Translations under genes and position numbers: made by a program | From: Spirochaeta thermophila DSM 6578 | GTDB lineage: Bacteria; Spirochaetota; Spirochaetia; Winmispirales; Winmispiraceae | Reading direction: 5' to 3' | DNA length: 64,000 nt | Assembly: GCF_000184345.1 (NCBI RefSeq) | Contig: NC_017583.1 | Location: 1,364,001 to 1,428,000, forward strand | Notes under the pieces: generated by a model | Told to the model about the DNA's origin: nothing | What the model saw: the letters and a program-made list of their open reading frames with translations, nothing else | Database searches by the model: none | Part shown: piece by piece, positions 29,265 through 39,338 of the stretch | Position numbering within the stretch: the first letter of the stretch is position 1 | How the letters are laid out: every line of letters starts with the position of its first letter

Positions 29265-30330
29265 CGACTGCCTCATCGGGAGCAACCTCTCGGATCTTCT
29301 CTCCCTTCCTATAGAGAAAAATACCTCGACCGGTTCCAGTGATGGCCAGATCGGCATACCGGGCTTCGCCGGGTCCGTTCACCACACACCCCATCACCGC
29401 GACCGTGATCGGACGCTCTATCGAGAGCAGGTAGGGGTACACTCGCTCGATGAAGCCCATCACGTCGAAGCTGTACCTGCTACATCGAGGACAAGAGACG
29501 AGATTCACGCCCGTATTCCTGCGACCGCTCGCCCGTGCGATCTCCATCCCCACGAGTACCTCTTTCTCGCACGAATCCGAGAGGGAGACGCGGATGGTAT
29601 CGCCTATCCCCTCCGAAAGCAGGGGTACGAGGGCCGCCGTGGACTTCACGATACCGGGAATGAGCGGTCCCGCCTCGGTGACGCCCAGATGGAGGGGAAT
29701 CTCGTATCTCTGTGCGAAGACCCTGTTCGCACGCACCGTGGTTTCTATATCGGACGCCTTGAGCGAAACGATGACCCTCTCAAACCCAAGAGAACCGAGG
29801 ATCTCGAGCTCTTCCTCCGCCGCCTTCACCAGGGCAGCCGCCACATCGGGATCATGACGAAGGTGTTTCGGGAGGGATCCGGAATTGACCCCCACTCGTA
29901 TGGCGACTCCCTTCTCCTCGGCCTTTCTCACCACTTCTTCGACCTTCCATCGGGCCCCGATGTTACCCGGGTTGATCCGTACCTTGGCCACGGGGAAATC
30001 CATGACCCTGAGCGCGAGACGCCAGTCGAAGTGGATGTCGGCCACTACCGGCATGAGACTTCGCTCGGCGATGCGGCCCACCACCTCCGCTGCTGTCATG
30101 TCGGGCACGGCGAAGCGCATGAGCCCGCACCCCATCTTCGAGAGCCGCTCGAGTTCCTCAACGATCGTGGACACCGTCTCAGGGGTGAGAGGCCCCTTCC
30201 ACATGGTCTGGACCACGAGCGGGGCGCCGCCTCCTATCACGAGGGATCCCACCGGTACGGCCTTGGTGGTATATACCTCACGTCCGCCTTCGGGCGGGAC
30301 GAAATGTTCTCTCTGACTCATGTCACCCAT
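29230..30330 (-). CDS. ispG: 4-hydroxy-3-methylbut-2-enyl diphosphate synthase
   Basis: IspG (GcpE) makes HMBPP from MEcPP, the penultimate step of the MEP isoprenoid pathway, using a 4Fe-4S cluster. The 366-residue protein shows the bacterial TIM-barrel plus reductase-like arrangement. Cluster ligands are in 'SCPRCSR' and 'GCVVNGPGE'. Other family blocks are 'VADIHFDWRLAL', 'KVRINPGNIG' and 'RVGVNSGSL'. ATG 30330 lies seven bases after a TATAGT -10 box (30342-30347 by position), which favours it over ATG 30321 and GTG 30339; a matching -35 is weak. It heads the ispG-TPR-DUF72-uvrA-lptD operon. Confidence 0.96.
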   Translation of the reverse strand: MGDMSQREHFVPPEGGREVYTTKAVPVGSLVIGGGAPLVVQTMWKGPLTPETVSTIVEELERLSKMGCGLMRFAVPDMTAAEVVGRIAERSLMPVVADIHFDWRLALRVMDFPVAKVRINPGNIGARWKVEEVVRKAEEKGVAIRVGVNSGSLPKHLRHDPDVAAALVKAAEEELEILGSLGFERVIVSLKASDIETTVRANRVFAQRYEIPLHLGVTEAGPLIPGIVKSTAALVPLLSEGIGDTIRVSLSDSCEKEVLVGMEIARASGRRNTGVNLVSCPRCSRYSFDVMGFIERVYPYLLSIERPITVAVMGCVVNGPGEARYADLAITGTGRGIFLYRKGEKIREVAPDEAVDAFLEEIQHLL

Positions 30331-30367
30331 ACATCTCACTATAACGAGGAACGGGACGAAAGGAAAA

Positions 30368-30387
30368 GCCCGTGCATCCGCACGGGC
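30368..30387 (-). terminator. Terminator of the V-ATPase operon
   Basis: A perfect eight-pair stem GCCCGTGC (30368-30375), loop ATCC, GCACGGGC (30380-30387). Leftward it is followed by TTTTCCTTT. It lies 47 bases after the atpK stop. Confidence 0.85.
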
Positions 30388-30433
30388 CCGGATTCACTGC
30401 AGGGCGAGTCCATCCCGAGGAGATCGACTCTCC

Positions 30434-30865
30434 TCAACCGGTCACACCCATCATGAAAACCAGCACGAACACCGCCACGGTTTCCACGATTCCCAGGACG
30501 ATGAGGTACTGGGCGGTTCCCTTACCTGTCTCGGCCAGTGCATCCGCGGCGGCAGCACCGGCCTTTCCCTGGAAGGCCGCCGAGTAGCCCATGGCGAGAC
30601 CTCCAAGCACACCGAGACCGAGAAGCAGCCCCGGATCCATGGTCCCGAGCTTGTCTCGGAGGCTGTTCATGAGGATGAACCCGTAGAGGGTCTGGGTGAG
30701 AGGCGCGCCCGTGAAGGCGATGAGCATGAAGGGCGCCGGCTTGTTCTGGGCATAGCACTTTTTCCACGCGCCTATGGCGGCCATACCCGCCGTTCCGATA
30801 CCGATCGCAGAACCTGCCGCAGCGAGTGCGAGCGCCCCGCCGATTCCTATGAGTCCCCAGTTCAT
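30434..30865 (-). CDS. atpK: V/A-type ATP synthase subunit K (proteolipid)
   Basis: This 143-residue proteolipid has four membrane helices and forms the rotor ring of the V/A-ATPase. The ion-carrying carboxylate is Glu128 ('GIVETVAVF'). Thr57-Gln58 ('PLTQTLYGF') and Gln99 ('AAFQGKAG') correspond to Thr64, Gln65 and Gln110 of the Enterococcus hirae NtpK sodium site, whose fourth ligand is Glu139. That set of side chains suggests Na+ coupling, although position 61 differs. GAAAGGAG precedes ATG 30865. ATG overlaps the stop of atpI (ATGA). It is the last gene of the operon before the terminator. Confidence 0.95.
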   Translation of the reverse strand: MNWGLIGIGGALALAAAGSAIGIGTAGMAAIGAWKKCYAQNKPAPFMLIAFTGAPLTQTLYGFILMNSLRDKLGTMDPGLLLGLGVLGGLAMGYSAAFQGKAGAAAADALAETGKGTAQYLIVLGIVETVAVFVLVFMMGVTG

Positions 30866-32766
30866 ACTGCACTCCTTTCTCGGATTGTTGTGTCCTTATA
30901 TGTTCCCTCATCCCCCGCATCGTCTGCAGGAGTGGTGGGCTCCTTAAACGGGGTATAGTGAATCCCCGTCCATTCCATGCCGAGATGACCCGCGAACTCC
31001 AGGAGGTTGAGCCTCACGCCGTGTACCACCACGGAGAGGGCGGACATCACCAGATTGAGACCGTGTCCTATGAGAAGGATGATCCCTGCGATCAGGATTC
31101 CCACCACGCTCCCTCCTGCGCCGAGTGCCATGGTGTTGAAGGCCTCGGCGAGGGCGACCGTGGCGAGTCCCACGGCGAAGAGCCTGATATAGGAGATGAG
31201 ATCCCCGAACGACCCGATCACATCCAGAACGGTGGTGAAGAGTCCGGCGAATCCTCGTCCGAGACCCTTGAAGAAGCCGTCCCCTTCCTGGCTGCCGAAG
31301 AGCACCACCAGGAGGAGCCCGGTCGCTATCCCGTACACCGAGACCGGGAGTATGGGATACCGTGCGGCATCCACTACAAGGTTGAGAACCACGTTGAAGA
31401 GCCCCCAGATGATGGAGAGCCATCCCAGCTGCGAGAAGGAACGGAGCACCATTCCCTCGCGGATCTCCCTCACGAACCGCCACAGATGGGCGATCGAGAG
31501 GTGCACCAACCCCAGTCCGAAGCTCAGAAGCTGTACGGTCTGGGTGGCCTCGGGCTCCCATGAGGAGATCCCCTCCACCACGAACCACGAGAAGGGCGCC
31601 GTGCGGGCGAACCCTTCGTAGCCGAACCACGTCCCGGTGAGCGCCCCCCACACCACGGTACAGAGACTCATCCAGGCGATGAGCACTCCCGCATCGGTCA
31701 CCTTTCCGGTGAGGCGGTACTCGCGCCGGAGAATGTAGAGGGAACTGGCGAGGAAGATGAGCCCGTATCCGGCGTCCCCCACGATCATGGCGAAGAAGAC
31801 CGAGAGAAAGGCGAGGAAAACGAAGCTGATGTCGAACTCCCGGTAGCCGGGTACGATGTCGAGGAAGTCGAAGAGCGGTCTGATGATCCGTATCGCCCTG
31901 GGGTTCTCCACCAAGGTGGGGACGGGATCGTCCTCATCCGGGTCGAGGAAGAGCGCACCCCAGGCCTGTTTCCTCGCATAGTCGGCGAGTCGGGCCTTCT
32001 CCCGTTCGGGCAAGAAACCCGTGAGCCACACGAGCGGTCCCTCTCCCTCGAGCGACGCAGCCACCCGCTCGAATTCCCACGCAGGCCGCACCACCTCGTC
32101 TCTCATCCGGACGAGCTCCTCGTACGATCCTGCAGCGTCGAGGAGCGCCTCCTCCACCTCTCTCACACGCTCCCTCACCCTCATGAGGGCCCGTCGCACG
32201 CCGGCAAGCCCTCCCTTCGGGATCCTCACCACCTCCACTCCCTCGGGCAGCGCCGGCTCCTCCCCTCTCCCCACCACTACGCACATCCGTCTCCCCCCCC
32301 GCATCCCCACCTCCACGCACACCGGATCCTTCCCGAGGCGCGCACGCTGTTCCCCTGTCATGAAACAGAGCTCCACATAGACGCCGTGTTCACGGAGGAA
32401 GGCGATGTCCTCGTCCGAGACATCGCCCCACGGCCCGAGCTCCTCGAGACGGGAAGAGAGCCCCGCCGCTTCCTCCTCGAGCCTCCGTCGCTCCTCGGCG
32501 AGGGAGAGGACGCGATCCACCAGGCTGCAGGCTTCCTCCTTGCCGAGCCGGCTCCCGCTCCGCCCCTTCCTCTGCGTGCGATACTCGGCCAGCACACCCA
32601 ACGCCCGTTCGCACCGCTCCAGCTCCCTGCGCCGCGCCTCCACCTCGTCCGTCTCGCGGTCCTGTACGTGGACGTGGACCGCGCCGAAACGACGGAGCGC
32701 CGCGAGGGCTTCCCGCGCCTCGGAGGCCTTCATCACCAGGAACACCTTCGTCATCGGTACGATCAT
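30862..32766 (-). CDS. atpI: V/A-type ATP synthase subunit I
   Basis: This 634-residue subunit I (subunit a homologue) is the membrane stator that forms the ion half-channels. The N-terminal half (1-330) is hydrophilic and coiled-coil-rich; the C-terminal half has about seven or eight membrane helices, beginning near 'FDISFVFLAFLSVFFAMIVG'. The conserved buried Arg region is in 'LISYIRLFAVGLA', where the Arg faces the proteolipid Glu. ATG 32766 overlaps the atpD stop (ATGA) and is read as MIVPMTKV. The length fits the family. Confidence 0.94.
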   Translation of the reverse strand: MIVPMTKVFLVMKASEAREALAALRRFGAVHVHVQDRETDEVEARRRELERCERALGVLAEYRTQRKGRSGSRLGKEEACSLVDRVLSLAEERRRLEEEAAGLSSRLEELGPWGDVSDEDIAFLREHGVYVELCFMTGEQRARLGKDPVCVEVGMRGGRRMCVVVGRGEEPALPEGVEVVRIPKGGLAGVRRALMRVRERVREVEEALLDAAGSYEELVRMRDEVVRPAWEFERVAASLEGEGPLVWLTGFLPEREKARLADYARKQAWGALFLDPDEDDPVPTLVENPRAIRIIRPLFDFLDIVPGYREFDISFVFLAFLSVFFAMIVGDAGYGLIFLASSLYILRREYRLTGKVTDAGVLIAWMSLCTVVWGALTGTWFGYEGFARTAPFSWFVVEGISSWEPEATQTVQLLSFGLGLVHLSIAHLWRFVREIREGMVLRSFSQLGWLSIIWGLFNVVLNLVVDAARYPILPVSVYGIATGLLLVVLFGSQEGDGFFKGLGRGFAGLFTTVLDVIGSFGDLISYIRLFAVGLATVALAEAFNTMALGAGGSVVGILIAGIILLIGHGLNLVMSALSVVVHGVRLNLLEFAGHLGMEWTGIHYTPFKEPTTPADDAGDEGTYKDTTIRERSAV

Positions 32767-33359
32767 GCTCTGGCCTCCAGCTTCTTCTTCGCGATCTTGC
32801 CGCGCACCACCGCCGCGGTCTGCTGATCCCCCAGATAGATGGTGATCCTGCGGATGTGATCCCGGGTCTCGGGGATCTTCACCTTCTCGAAGAGGTTCAC
32901 CCTCTGACTGGTGATCCGCAGTTCCTCCGAGAGCCTGCGCTTTTGCTCCTCCAGCACCATGATCTCCGCCTCCACCGCGAGGAGCTCCCTGAGGAAGAGC
33001 ACCGCATCGTCCACCCACACGGGGAGGGCGTACAGGTCGTAGGCGGGGGGCTCCCAGTCGACCCCCTCGAAGGTGGGTATATCCACCCCCGCGATGTTCG
33101 TCTCTCCGGTACGAACCTCCCTCACCTTCACCAGGTTCTCGAGACGCACGTCCTCTCCGAAGAGACGACGCCAGGCTCTCACCCCTTCCAGAAGTGACTG
33201 TTTCCTGTCCCAGGCCTCCGCAACCCGCGCCTCCACCTGGGTGATCACCAGTTGCAGCTGTTGCTTCTTGAGCTGAAGCGTCGGCAGGTAGCGTTCGTAG
33301 CGCTTGAGGGCGTCCTTCTGACGCTTGAGCTCATTCTTGGTGAGCTTGATCTTGGCCAT
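32763..33359 (-). CDS. atpD: V/A-type ATP synthase subunit D
   Basis: This 198-residue subunit D forms the central rotor shaft. The N-terminal '[20 protein letters not shown]' and the long C-terminal helix '[20 protein letters not shown]' form the antiparallel coiled coil typical of the family, and '[12 protein letters not shown]' is its best-conserved segment. The start overlaps the 3' end of atpB by 29 bases. No separate subunit F gene is seen in the operon, as in other spirochaetes. Confidence 0.95.
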   Translation of the reverse strand: MAKIKLTKNELKRQKDALKRYERYLPTLQLKKQQLQLVITQVEARVAEAWDRKQSLLEGVRAWRRLFGEDVRLENLVKVREVRTGETNIAGVDIPTFEGVDWEPPAYDLYALPVWVDDAVLFLRELLAVEAEIMVLEEQKRRLSEELRITSQRVNLFEKVKIPETRDHIRRITIYLGDQQTAAVVRGKIAKKKLEARA

Positions 33360-34665
33360 GCGCCACCTCTTGTTTCTTCGGCCAGAACGTACGGACGAGA
33401 TCGGACCGGAGTCCCGTCTCCTCGGGAGTGAAACACTCCGCCAGGATCTGCCACCCCTTGTCGAGGGCCTTCTCGAGCGGAATATTCACCGAGAGGTCCA
33501 TGAGTTCCCTCTCGAACAACTGGCCGTAGGTGAGGAGCTTGTTGTCCCACTCCGACATCCTGAAGCCCATGGCCTTCTTCTCGAGGGTCTCCTTGTAGGC
33601 CGCGTAGAGTTTGATCATGCCGTCCATGATGGCCCTGTGGTCCTCCCGTGTGTTCTTGTTCACGAGCTGCTTGAGCCTCGAGAGCGAACCGAAGGGCTCG
33701 ATACGCCCGTTCCTCAGGTAGAACTGACCCTCGGTGATGTAACCTGTGTTGTCGGGAATCGGGTGGGTCACGTCGTCGCCCGGCATGGTGGTGACCGCGA
33801 GGATGGTGATCGAACCAGCCCCCTCGAAGTCGACCGCCTTCTCGTAGCGGGCCGCGAGCTGACTGTAGAGGTCACCCGGGTATCCACGGTTGGACGGCAC
33901 CTGCTCCATGGTGATGGCGATCTCCTTGAGGGCGTCCGCGAAGTTGGTCATGTCGGTGAGGAGCACGAGCACCCGTCTTCCCTTCAGGGCGAACCGCTCC
34001 GCCACTGCGAGCGAGATATCCGGCACCAACAGGGCCTCCACCACGGGGTCCGAGGCGGTGTGCACGAAGAAGATCGTCCGGGAGAGGGCTCCGCCCTCTT
34101 CGAGCGTGTTCCTGAAGAAGAGGTAGTCGTCGTACTTGAGGCCGATACCCCCCAGTATGATCACGTCCGCCTCGGCCTGAAGCGCGATACGGGCGAGGAG
34201 CTGGTTGTACGGTTCCCCGGAGACCGAGAAGATGGGAAGCTTCTGGGACTCCACCAGTGTGTTGAAGACGTCGATCATGGGGATACCCGTGCGGATCATG
34301 TTACGGGGAATGATACGCTTGGCCGGGTTGACCGAAGGCCCGCCGATCTCGATGAGCTCGTCCACGAGGTCGGGGCCGTTGTCCCGAGGCCTCCCGCTCC
34401 CGTCGAAGATCCGCCCCAACAGGTTGTCGGAGAAGGAGACCTGCATGGGGTGCCCCAGGAACCGCACCTCGTCGCCGGTCGATATCCCCCGCGTCCCTCC
34501 GTACACCTGGAGGGCCACGAGATCCCCATCGAGGCGGATCACCTCGGCCAGGGTCTTTCCTTGCCGTGAGACCACCTCGGCGAGATGCCCGTACCGCACG
34601 CCCTGCGCCCGCACCGTGATCACGTTCCCGGCTATGGACTCTATCCTGCTGTATATCTTACGCAT
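33331..34665 (-). CDS. atpB: V/A-type ATP synthase subunit B
   Basis: This 444-residue non-catalytic B subunit of the A3B3 headpiece has the B-type replacement of the Walker A loop ('[18 protein letters not shown]'), which keeps no GK[TS]. '[19 protein letters not shown]' and '[17 protein letters not shown]' are the conserved regulatory-nucleotide regions. Codon use and spacing match the operon. It overlaps the end of atpA by eight bases. Confidence 0.97.
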   Translation of the reverse strand: MRKIYSRIESIAGNVITVRAQGVRYGHLAEVVSRQGKTLAEVIRLDGDLVALQVYGGTRGISTGDEVRFLGHPMQVSFSDNLLGRIFDGSGRPRDNGPDLVDELIEIGGPSVNPAKRIIPRNMIRTGIPMIDVFNTLVESQKLPIFSVSGEPYNQLLARIALQAEADVIILGGIGLKYDDYLFFRNTLEEGGALSRTIFFVHTASDPVVEALLVPDISLAVAERFALKGRRVLVLLTDMTNFADALKEIAITMEQVPSNRGYPGDLYSQLAARYEKAVDFEGAGSITILAVTTMPGDDVTHPIPDNTGYITEGQFYLRNGRIEPFGSLSRLKQLVNKNTREDHRAIMDGMIKLYAAYKETLEKKAMGFRMSEWDNKLLTYGQLFERELMDLSVNIPLEKALDKGWQILAECFTPEETGLRSDLVRTFWPKKQEVAHGQDQAHQE

Positions 34666-36433
34666 GGCTCTCCACCTTTCTGGAAAGGATGTATTCCGCC
34701 TCCTCGTCCCTGCCCGTCGTCTTCTCTTCCACCATGGCCCGTATCTCGCTCTCGAGCCTCCTGAAATCGGCCGAATCCCACTCGGAGGTGTTGTAGTCCT
34801 TGAACTTCTGCGTGAGCAACGCGAAGAACCTGCGCGCCTCCTCCTTGGAAGTGAAGGAATAGAGGGCGCTCAGGATGTCGAAGACGATGTCGAAGGTGTG
34901 GCGTTGCCGTTCCACGCCCACCGCCGCGTCCACAGGATCGAAGGCGTCCTGCTGGAGGTAGACGTTGTCCAGGAACTCCGCCTTGAGATAGGTGACGAAG
35001 TCTTCGAGCGTGGTTCCCTCCTCACCCACCACCTTCATCATCTGGGCCACCTCGTTCCCGTCGAAGAGGACCTTGCGCGCATACTCGGTCTTCGCCGGAT
35101 CGGTCACCCCCCGGTACTTGCTCCAGCTCTCGAGGGGATGAATCGCAGGATACTTACGGGCATCGGAGCGCTCCCGCGAGAGACCGTGGAAGGCCCCCAC
35201 GACCTTGAGGGTGGCCTGTGTCACCGGCTCTTCGAAGTTCCCTCCCGCCGGGCTCACCGTGCCCCCGATGGTCACCGAACCGAGGGAACCGTCCTTGAGC
35301 CGGACGACCCCCGCCCGCTCGTAGAAGCTCGCGATCACCGACTCGAGATAGGCGGGGAAGGCCTCCTCTCCCGGGATCTCCTCGAGCCTGCCCGACATCT
35401 CGCGCATGGCCTGCGCCCAGCGCGAGGTGGAGTCCGCGAGGAGCAGACAGTTGAGCCCCATCTGCCGGTAGTACTCGGCGAGCGTGACCGCGGTGTACAC
35501 CGAGGCCTCCCTGGCCGCCACCGGCATGGAGCTGGTGTTGCACACGATCACGGTGCGCTCCATGAGGGTTCGTCCGGTACGCGGATCGATGAGTTCTGGA
35601 AACTCCCGCAGGGTCTCCACGACCTCGCCCGCCCGCTCGCCGCAGGCCGCGATGATCACGATATCGACCTCGGCGTTCCGGCTGGTGATCTGCTGGAGGA
35701 CCGTCTTCCCTGCTCCGAACGGCCCGGGAATACAGTAGGTACCACCGCGCGCCACGGGGAAGAAGGTGTCGATGATGCGGATCTTGGTCACCATGGGTTC
35801 AGTGGGCTGGAGACGTTCCACATAGGCAGTGATGGGTACCTTCACCGGCCAGTAGAACGACATCGTGAGGGGGTACACCTCGCCCTGCGGGTCTTCCACC
35901 TCGGCCACCACGTCGTTCACCGTGTAGTCGCCGGCAGGCACCACCCGTCTGACGGTGTACTGCTCCCTCATATTGAAGGGGACCATGATCCGATGCTGGA
36001 AGATGCCCTCGGGCACCGTACCGAGGGTATCCCCCCCGGTCACCACATCTCCCGGCTTCGCCACAGGGGTGAATGCCCACCGCTTCTCGGGATCGAGGGG
36101 ATCCACATACACCCCCCGCTCGAGGAAGAACCCGCACTTCTGGGCGAGTTCGGGAAGGGGGTTCTGGAGCCCGTCGTAGATCTGGGCGAGGAGGCCGGGT
36201 CCGAGCTTTACGGAGAGGAGTTCCCCCGTGAACTCCACCAGGTCTCCCACGCCGATCCCCCTGGTGATCTCGAAGACCTGGAGCTCGGCGTGCTTCCCCC
36301 TGATCCGGATGACCTCGGACTTGAGTTTCTTGTCCTCCACACACACGTACGCCACCTCGTTCATGCGGACGTTGCCGTCCACCTCCACGCGCACCATGTT
36401 TCCGTTGACGCCCACGACTCTTCCTGTAATCAT
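34658..36433 (-). CDS. atpA: V/A-type ATP synthase catalytic subunit A
   Basis: This 591-residue catalytic subunit has Walker A 'GPFGAGKT' (237-244), the A-type non-homologous region between 110 and 200, '[14 protein letters not shown]' with the catalytic Glu, and '[20 protein letters not shown]'. It works with atpB to hydrolyse or make ATP while ions cross the membrane. The start at 36433 ([11 protein letters not shown]) is supported by GGAGAG upstream and by the ATGA overlap with the DUF2764 gene; the open frame further upstream is spurious. Confidence 0.98.
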   Translation of the reverse strand: MITGRVVGVNGNMVRVEVDGNVRMNEVAYVCVEDKKLKSEVIRIRGKHAELQVFEITRGIGVGDLVEFTGELLSVKLGPGLLAQIYDGLQNPLPELAQKCGFFLERGVYVDPLDPEKRWAFTPVAKPGDVVTGGDTLGTVPEGIFQHRIMVPFNMREQYTVRRVVPAGDYTVNDVVAEVEDPQGEVYPLTMSFYWPVKVPITAYVERLQPTEPMVTKIRIIDTFFPVARGGTYCIPGPFGAGKTVLQQITSRNAEVDIVIIAACGERAGEVVETLREFPELIDPRTGRTLMERTVIVCNTSSMPVAAREASVYTAVTLAEYYRQMGLNCLLLADSTSRWAQAMREMSGRLEEIPGEEAFPAYLESVIASFYERAGVVRLKDGSLGSVTIGGTVSPAGGNFEEPVTQATLKVVGAFHGLSRERSDARKYPAIHPLESWSKYRGVTDPAKTEYARKVLFDGNEVAQMMKVVGEEGTTLEDFVTYLKAEFLDNVYLQQDAFDPVDAAVGVERQRHTFDIVFDILSALYSFTSKEEARRFFALLTQKFKDYNTSEWDSADFRRLESEIRAMVEEKTTGRDEEAEYILSRKVESHA

Positions 36434-37002
36434 TGTCTCTCTCCAAAGGGTAGTTTTTCCACTATGTCCTGGGTCCTCAGGTGCTGGAAGACCCTGTCGA
36501 AGATGTCGCTCCCCCGCTCCTCGGTCCTCTCTGCTCGAGCCGCAAGAAGCCGGAGTTTGAGAGCGTATACAATGAGACTCTCGAGATCGAAGGCATGCCC
36601 TGTCCCGCACTCCTCGAGGAACTCCCAGACCATCCTGTCGTACGCGTCCTGCTTACCCGTGGGACTTTCGTGCTGGAAGACGGATTTCACCCGTTCGGCG
36701 TAGTACCCGTCGACCATGCCTCGTGTCCAGGAAAGGCCGTTCACCCCGAGCCTCTGCCCACGAAGGAGGGCGAGGTTGTTGTGCACCCCCTTCATCCATT
36801 CCCTGATCCTGAGGACGAGAGGGTGGTCCGTCTCCTCCCTTTCGTCGAGAGCGGCGAGCAGGACCGCACGGTCCTCGGGTGTGAGGTGCTGAGCGGCGAG
36901 GACGAGGAACTGGGTCTCCGAAAAAGGGGGCTCACCTTCGAACTGGAGGAGGGGGAGGGAGGCGCAGAAATAGTAGTATCGTGCCACGTCTCGCCCCTTC
37001 AT
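36430..37002 (-). CDS. DUF2764 protein of the V-ATPase operon
   Basis: This 190-residue protein is the spirochaete/Bacteroidetes-type DUF2764 gene product found between atpE and atpA in operons that lack recognisable subunits C and F. It has no membrane segment. It starts 'MKGRDVARYYYFCASLPLLQ' and is rich in helices, with 'AYDRMVWEFLEECG' near 120-135. It overlaps both neighbours by ATGA, so its product is made in step with subunits E and A. Because the usual C subunit (central stalk cap) is absent from the operon, a structural role replacing it is a common suggestion, not proven. Confidence 0.88.
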   Translation of the reverse strand: MKGRDVARYYYFCASLPLLQFEGEPPFSETQFLVLAAQHLTPEDRAVLLAALDEREETDHPLVLRIREWMKGVHNNLALLRGQRLGVNGLSWTRGMVDGYYAERVKSVFQHESPTGKQDAYDRMVWEFLEECGTGHAFDLESLIVYALKLRLLAARAERTEERGSDIFDRVFQHLRTQDIVEKLPFGERQ

Positions 37003-37607
37003 TTCACCGCTTCTTTGAGGAGGGAAGCCACCTTGGGATTGAGATACGCGGCAAGGACCTCGGCGATCCCCTCTGCGGTGAAGTCATAGTAGGCCGACCC
37101 GTCCTTGAGCTGGATGCGGAACCCCCTGTCGAGACCTTTCACCGGCCGTATCTCGAGACCGGCGGCCACCTTCTCGGCGACACGACGCTTGAGCGAGGAG
37201 AGGACCTGCTCCTCCACGTCCTCGGGGAGCTGAAGGACCACATCGCCCACCGTATCCTTGTCCCAACTGTTCACCACGGCCACGACGGCCTCTTCGAGGG
37301 CCTTACCGGAATAGGACTCCTTCGCCATCTCTTCCAGTACATGAGAGAAGAGGCGTTCGAGTTCGCGCTGCACGGAGAGGATGACGTCCCTTCCCGCCTG
37401 GCGGATGGCCTCCTCCGCGCTCTGTCGGAACTGAGCCGCGGCCCGCTCCGCCTCTTCCCTCATGGACCTCGCCTGTTCTTTCGCCTTCTCTATGATCTGC
37501 TCGGCCTTTATCTCGGCGCTCCGGACGATCTCCTGGGCCCTCTTCTCTCCGGCCTCCACACCGTCCCTTTTGAGCGATTCGATGAGCTCCTGAATCACTG
37601 ATTCCAT
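36999..37607 (-). CDS. atpE: V/A-type ATP synthase subunit E
   Basis: This 202-residue subunit E is the peripheral stalk. The N-terminal 100 residues form one long charged helix ('EIVRSAEIKAEQIIEKAKEQ'); the C-terminal domain ('LDRGFRIQLKDGSAYYDFTA') caps the A3B3 head. It is the first gene of the operon. A CAGGAGCGA site precedes ATG 37607. A likely promoter lies at about 37630-37672 on the minus strand: TTGACT followed at 16 bases by TAAATA, or at 20 bases by TATGAT. The expected partner G/H subunit gene is not visible. Confidence 0.93.
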   Translation of the reverse strand: MESVIQELIESLKRDGVEAGEKRAQEIVRSAEIKAEQIIEKAKEQARSMREEAERAAAQFRQSAEEAIRQAGRDVILSVQRELERLFSHVLEEMAKESYSGKALEEAVVAVVNSWDKDTVGDVVLQLPEDVEEQVLSSLKRRVAEKVAAGLEIRPVKGLDRGFRIQLKDGSAYYDFTAEGIAEVLAAYLNPKVASLLKEAVK

Positions 37608-37898
37608 GGGTCGCTCCTGTTGTGATGAGGTGATACTATCATATTTAGAGGTGAGGAGAAAAAAGTCAAGAGGTTATATGGATAAAAAACTATTTATTAT
37701 CGACGAGGAGACTCCTGGCGATCGGATCGCGTACACCCCATCGCGTCGACACACGACCAGATTTTTCCCAGGCGTGAACCATACGAGGCATTCCGCTCTC
37801 GAATGTGAGCACCCCCCATTCCAATCGGTCATATCTGATATTTATTTATATTATAAAATTTTCTTGACATACGATCAGGGCGGGGGTATGCTTCGAAT
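37608..37898. promoter_or_regulatory. Divergent intergenic region: V-ATPase promoter and leaderless cyclase promoter
   Basis: Of these 291 bases, the left 70 hold the V-ATPase promoter (minus strand). At the right end TTGACA (37864-37869), 17 bases, TATGCT (37887-37892) stands six bases before the cyclase ATG 37899, again without a ribosome binding site. The middle (37690-37850) is AT-rich at its right end and holds no gene or hairpin that I can support. Confidence 0.65.
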
Positions 37899-39338
37899 AT
37901 GAAAGGCATCGTTCCCATCACCAGGAAGGTGACCCTCCTCATATCGGGATCGCTCATCGTGGGAATCGGGCTCATCGTAGGGATCTTCACCACCAACATC
38001 GTGAACCTCATACGCGAGACCACGGCCGAGAGCCTTGTGACACAGAGCGAACTCCTCTACAACGCCATAGAGAACTTCATGATGCCGGGGGAGGCGCCCC
38101 TCGCGGTGAACTACTTCATGGACATTTCGGAGGACCAGCCGGGCACGAGAATCCGCCTCTTCCGGTCCGACGGCACCCCGGCCTTCAGTGACACCACCAC
38201 CCTTCTTCAGGTGAACACGCGTCTGGGCGGCCAGCGGTTCTCACCTTCGAGCCCACGGGCGTTCGTGGGAGTGCCCCCTCTCTCCGGCGATCTCCTCGCC
38301 CGCATCGGTTCGCCCTACCCCCATCCCGTTCAGGTGCAGGACGAGGAGGGGGGCCGGGCATACCTCACGGTCTACTCCCCTCTCATCAACCTCCCCAAGT
38401 GTACGGTCTGCCACGGAGAAGACCACACCGTCCGTGGGATCGTCGAGATACAGGACGACATCACTTCCTCGGTGCAGACGCAGCGGGCGAACGTGATCTT
38501 CGCAGGGAGCGCCTTCCTCACCATCGTGATCATCCTGGGGTGGGCCCTTACCTTCTTCCTCAGGCGATCGGTCCTCGAGCCGGTGAAGAAGATCGGCGAG
38601 GTGTGCGCCGCCGTCACCAACGGGAACTTCCACGTTCGGGTGGATCTTCGCCCACGGGACGAGATCGGGCTCCTCGGGGAGACGGTGAACACCATGGTAA
38701 AGGGCCTCTACGAACGCTTCGAGCTCTCGAAGTTCGTCTCCAGGAGTACCATACGGGCGGTACAGGACGCGAGCGAGGAAGGGATCCGCACCACGATGGT
38801 GCTCCTCTTCTCCGACGTGCGGGGATTCACCTCGTTCGCCGACAGGGAGGATCCCGCCCGGGTGGTGCATGCGCTCAACGAACTCCTGTCCCTCCAGACA
38901 TCGATCATCCATGCCCACGAGGGCGACATCGACAAGTACGTGGGCGACGAGGTCTTCGCCTTCTTCCAGGGATCCGATGCCCCGGTGCGGGCGGCCCGCG
39001 CCGCCCTCGACATCCAGCGCGTGATCGAGGAGAGGAAGGATCAGGTGGCGGGCCTTTCGGTGGGGATAGGGATCCACTCCGGGGAGGTGATACTGGGGAA
39101 GATAGGGAGCGCCGACAGGGCCGATTTCACGGTGATAGGCGACAGCGTGAACCTGGCATCGAGGCTCTGCGATGTGGCGCCTCCGGGCAAGGTGGTGATC
39201 TCCGATGCCTTCCACCAACTCCTTGTCGAGGAAGCCGTAGTGGAAGGCCCCTACCGTCTCTCGGTGAAGGGCAAGGAGGAAGATCAGAAGGTGTACATGC
39301 TCGTAGGCCTGAGAGGAGGAGACGATGCAGAGACGTGA
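37899..39338 (+). CDS. Adenylate cyclase with periplasmic c-type haem sensor domain
   Basis: This 479-residue inner-membrane class III cyclase has TM1 (about 10-35), a periplasmic sensor (36-198) with a CTVCH haem c motif (168-172), TM2 (199-222), HAMP (about 223-275) and a cyclase domain (290-475). Metal ligands are Asp306 ('LFSDVRGF') and Asp350 ('KYVGDEVF'). Lys346 and Asp409 predict ATP rather than GTP as substrate, and Asn418 and Arg422 ('DSVNLASRL') are the transition-state residues. The haem domain resembles PAS-like haem sensors of Geobacter chemoreceptors. The likely signal is redox state, NO or O2, read as cAMP. The start is set by the promoter six bases upstream. The next gene overlaps its end. 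Confidence 0.9.
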   Translation: MKGIVPITRKVTLLISGSLIVGIGLIVGIFTTNIVNLIRETTAESLVTQSELLYNAIENFMMPGEAPLAVNYFMDISEDQPGTRIRLFRSDGTPAFSDTTTLLQVNTRLGGQRFSPSSPRAFVGVPPLSGDLLARIGSPYPHPVQVQDEEGGRAYLTVYSPLINLPKCTVCHGEDHTVRGIVEIQDDITSSVQTQRANVIFAGSAFLTIVIILGWALTFFLRRSVLEPVKKIGEVCAAVTNGNFHVRVDLRPRDEIGLLGETVNTMVKGLYERFELSKFVSRSTIRAVQDASEEGIRTTMVLLFSDVRGFTSFADREDPARVVHALNELLSLQTSIIHAHEGDIDKYVGDEVFAFFQGSDAPVRAARAALDIQRVIEERKDQVAGLSVGIGIHSGEVILGKIGSADRADFTVIGDSVNLASRLCDVAPPGKVVISDAFHQLLVEEAVVEGPYRLSVKGKEEDQKVYMLVGLRGGDDAET

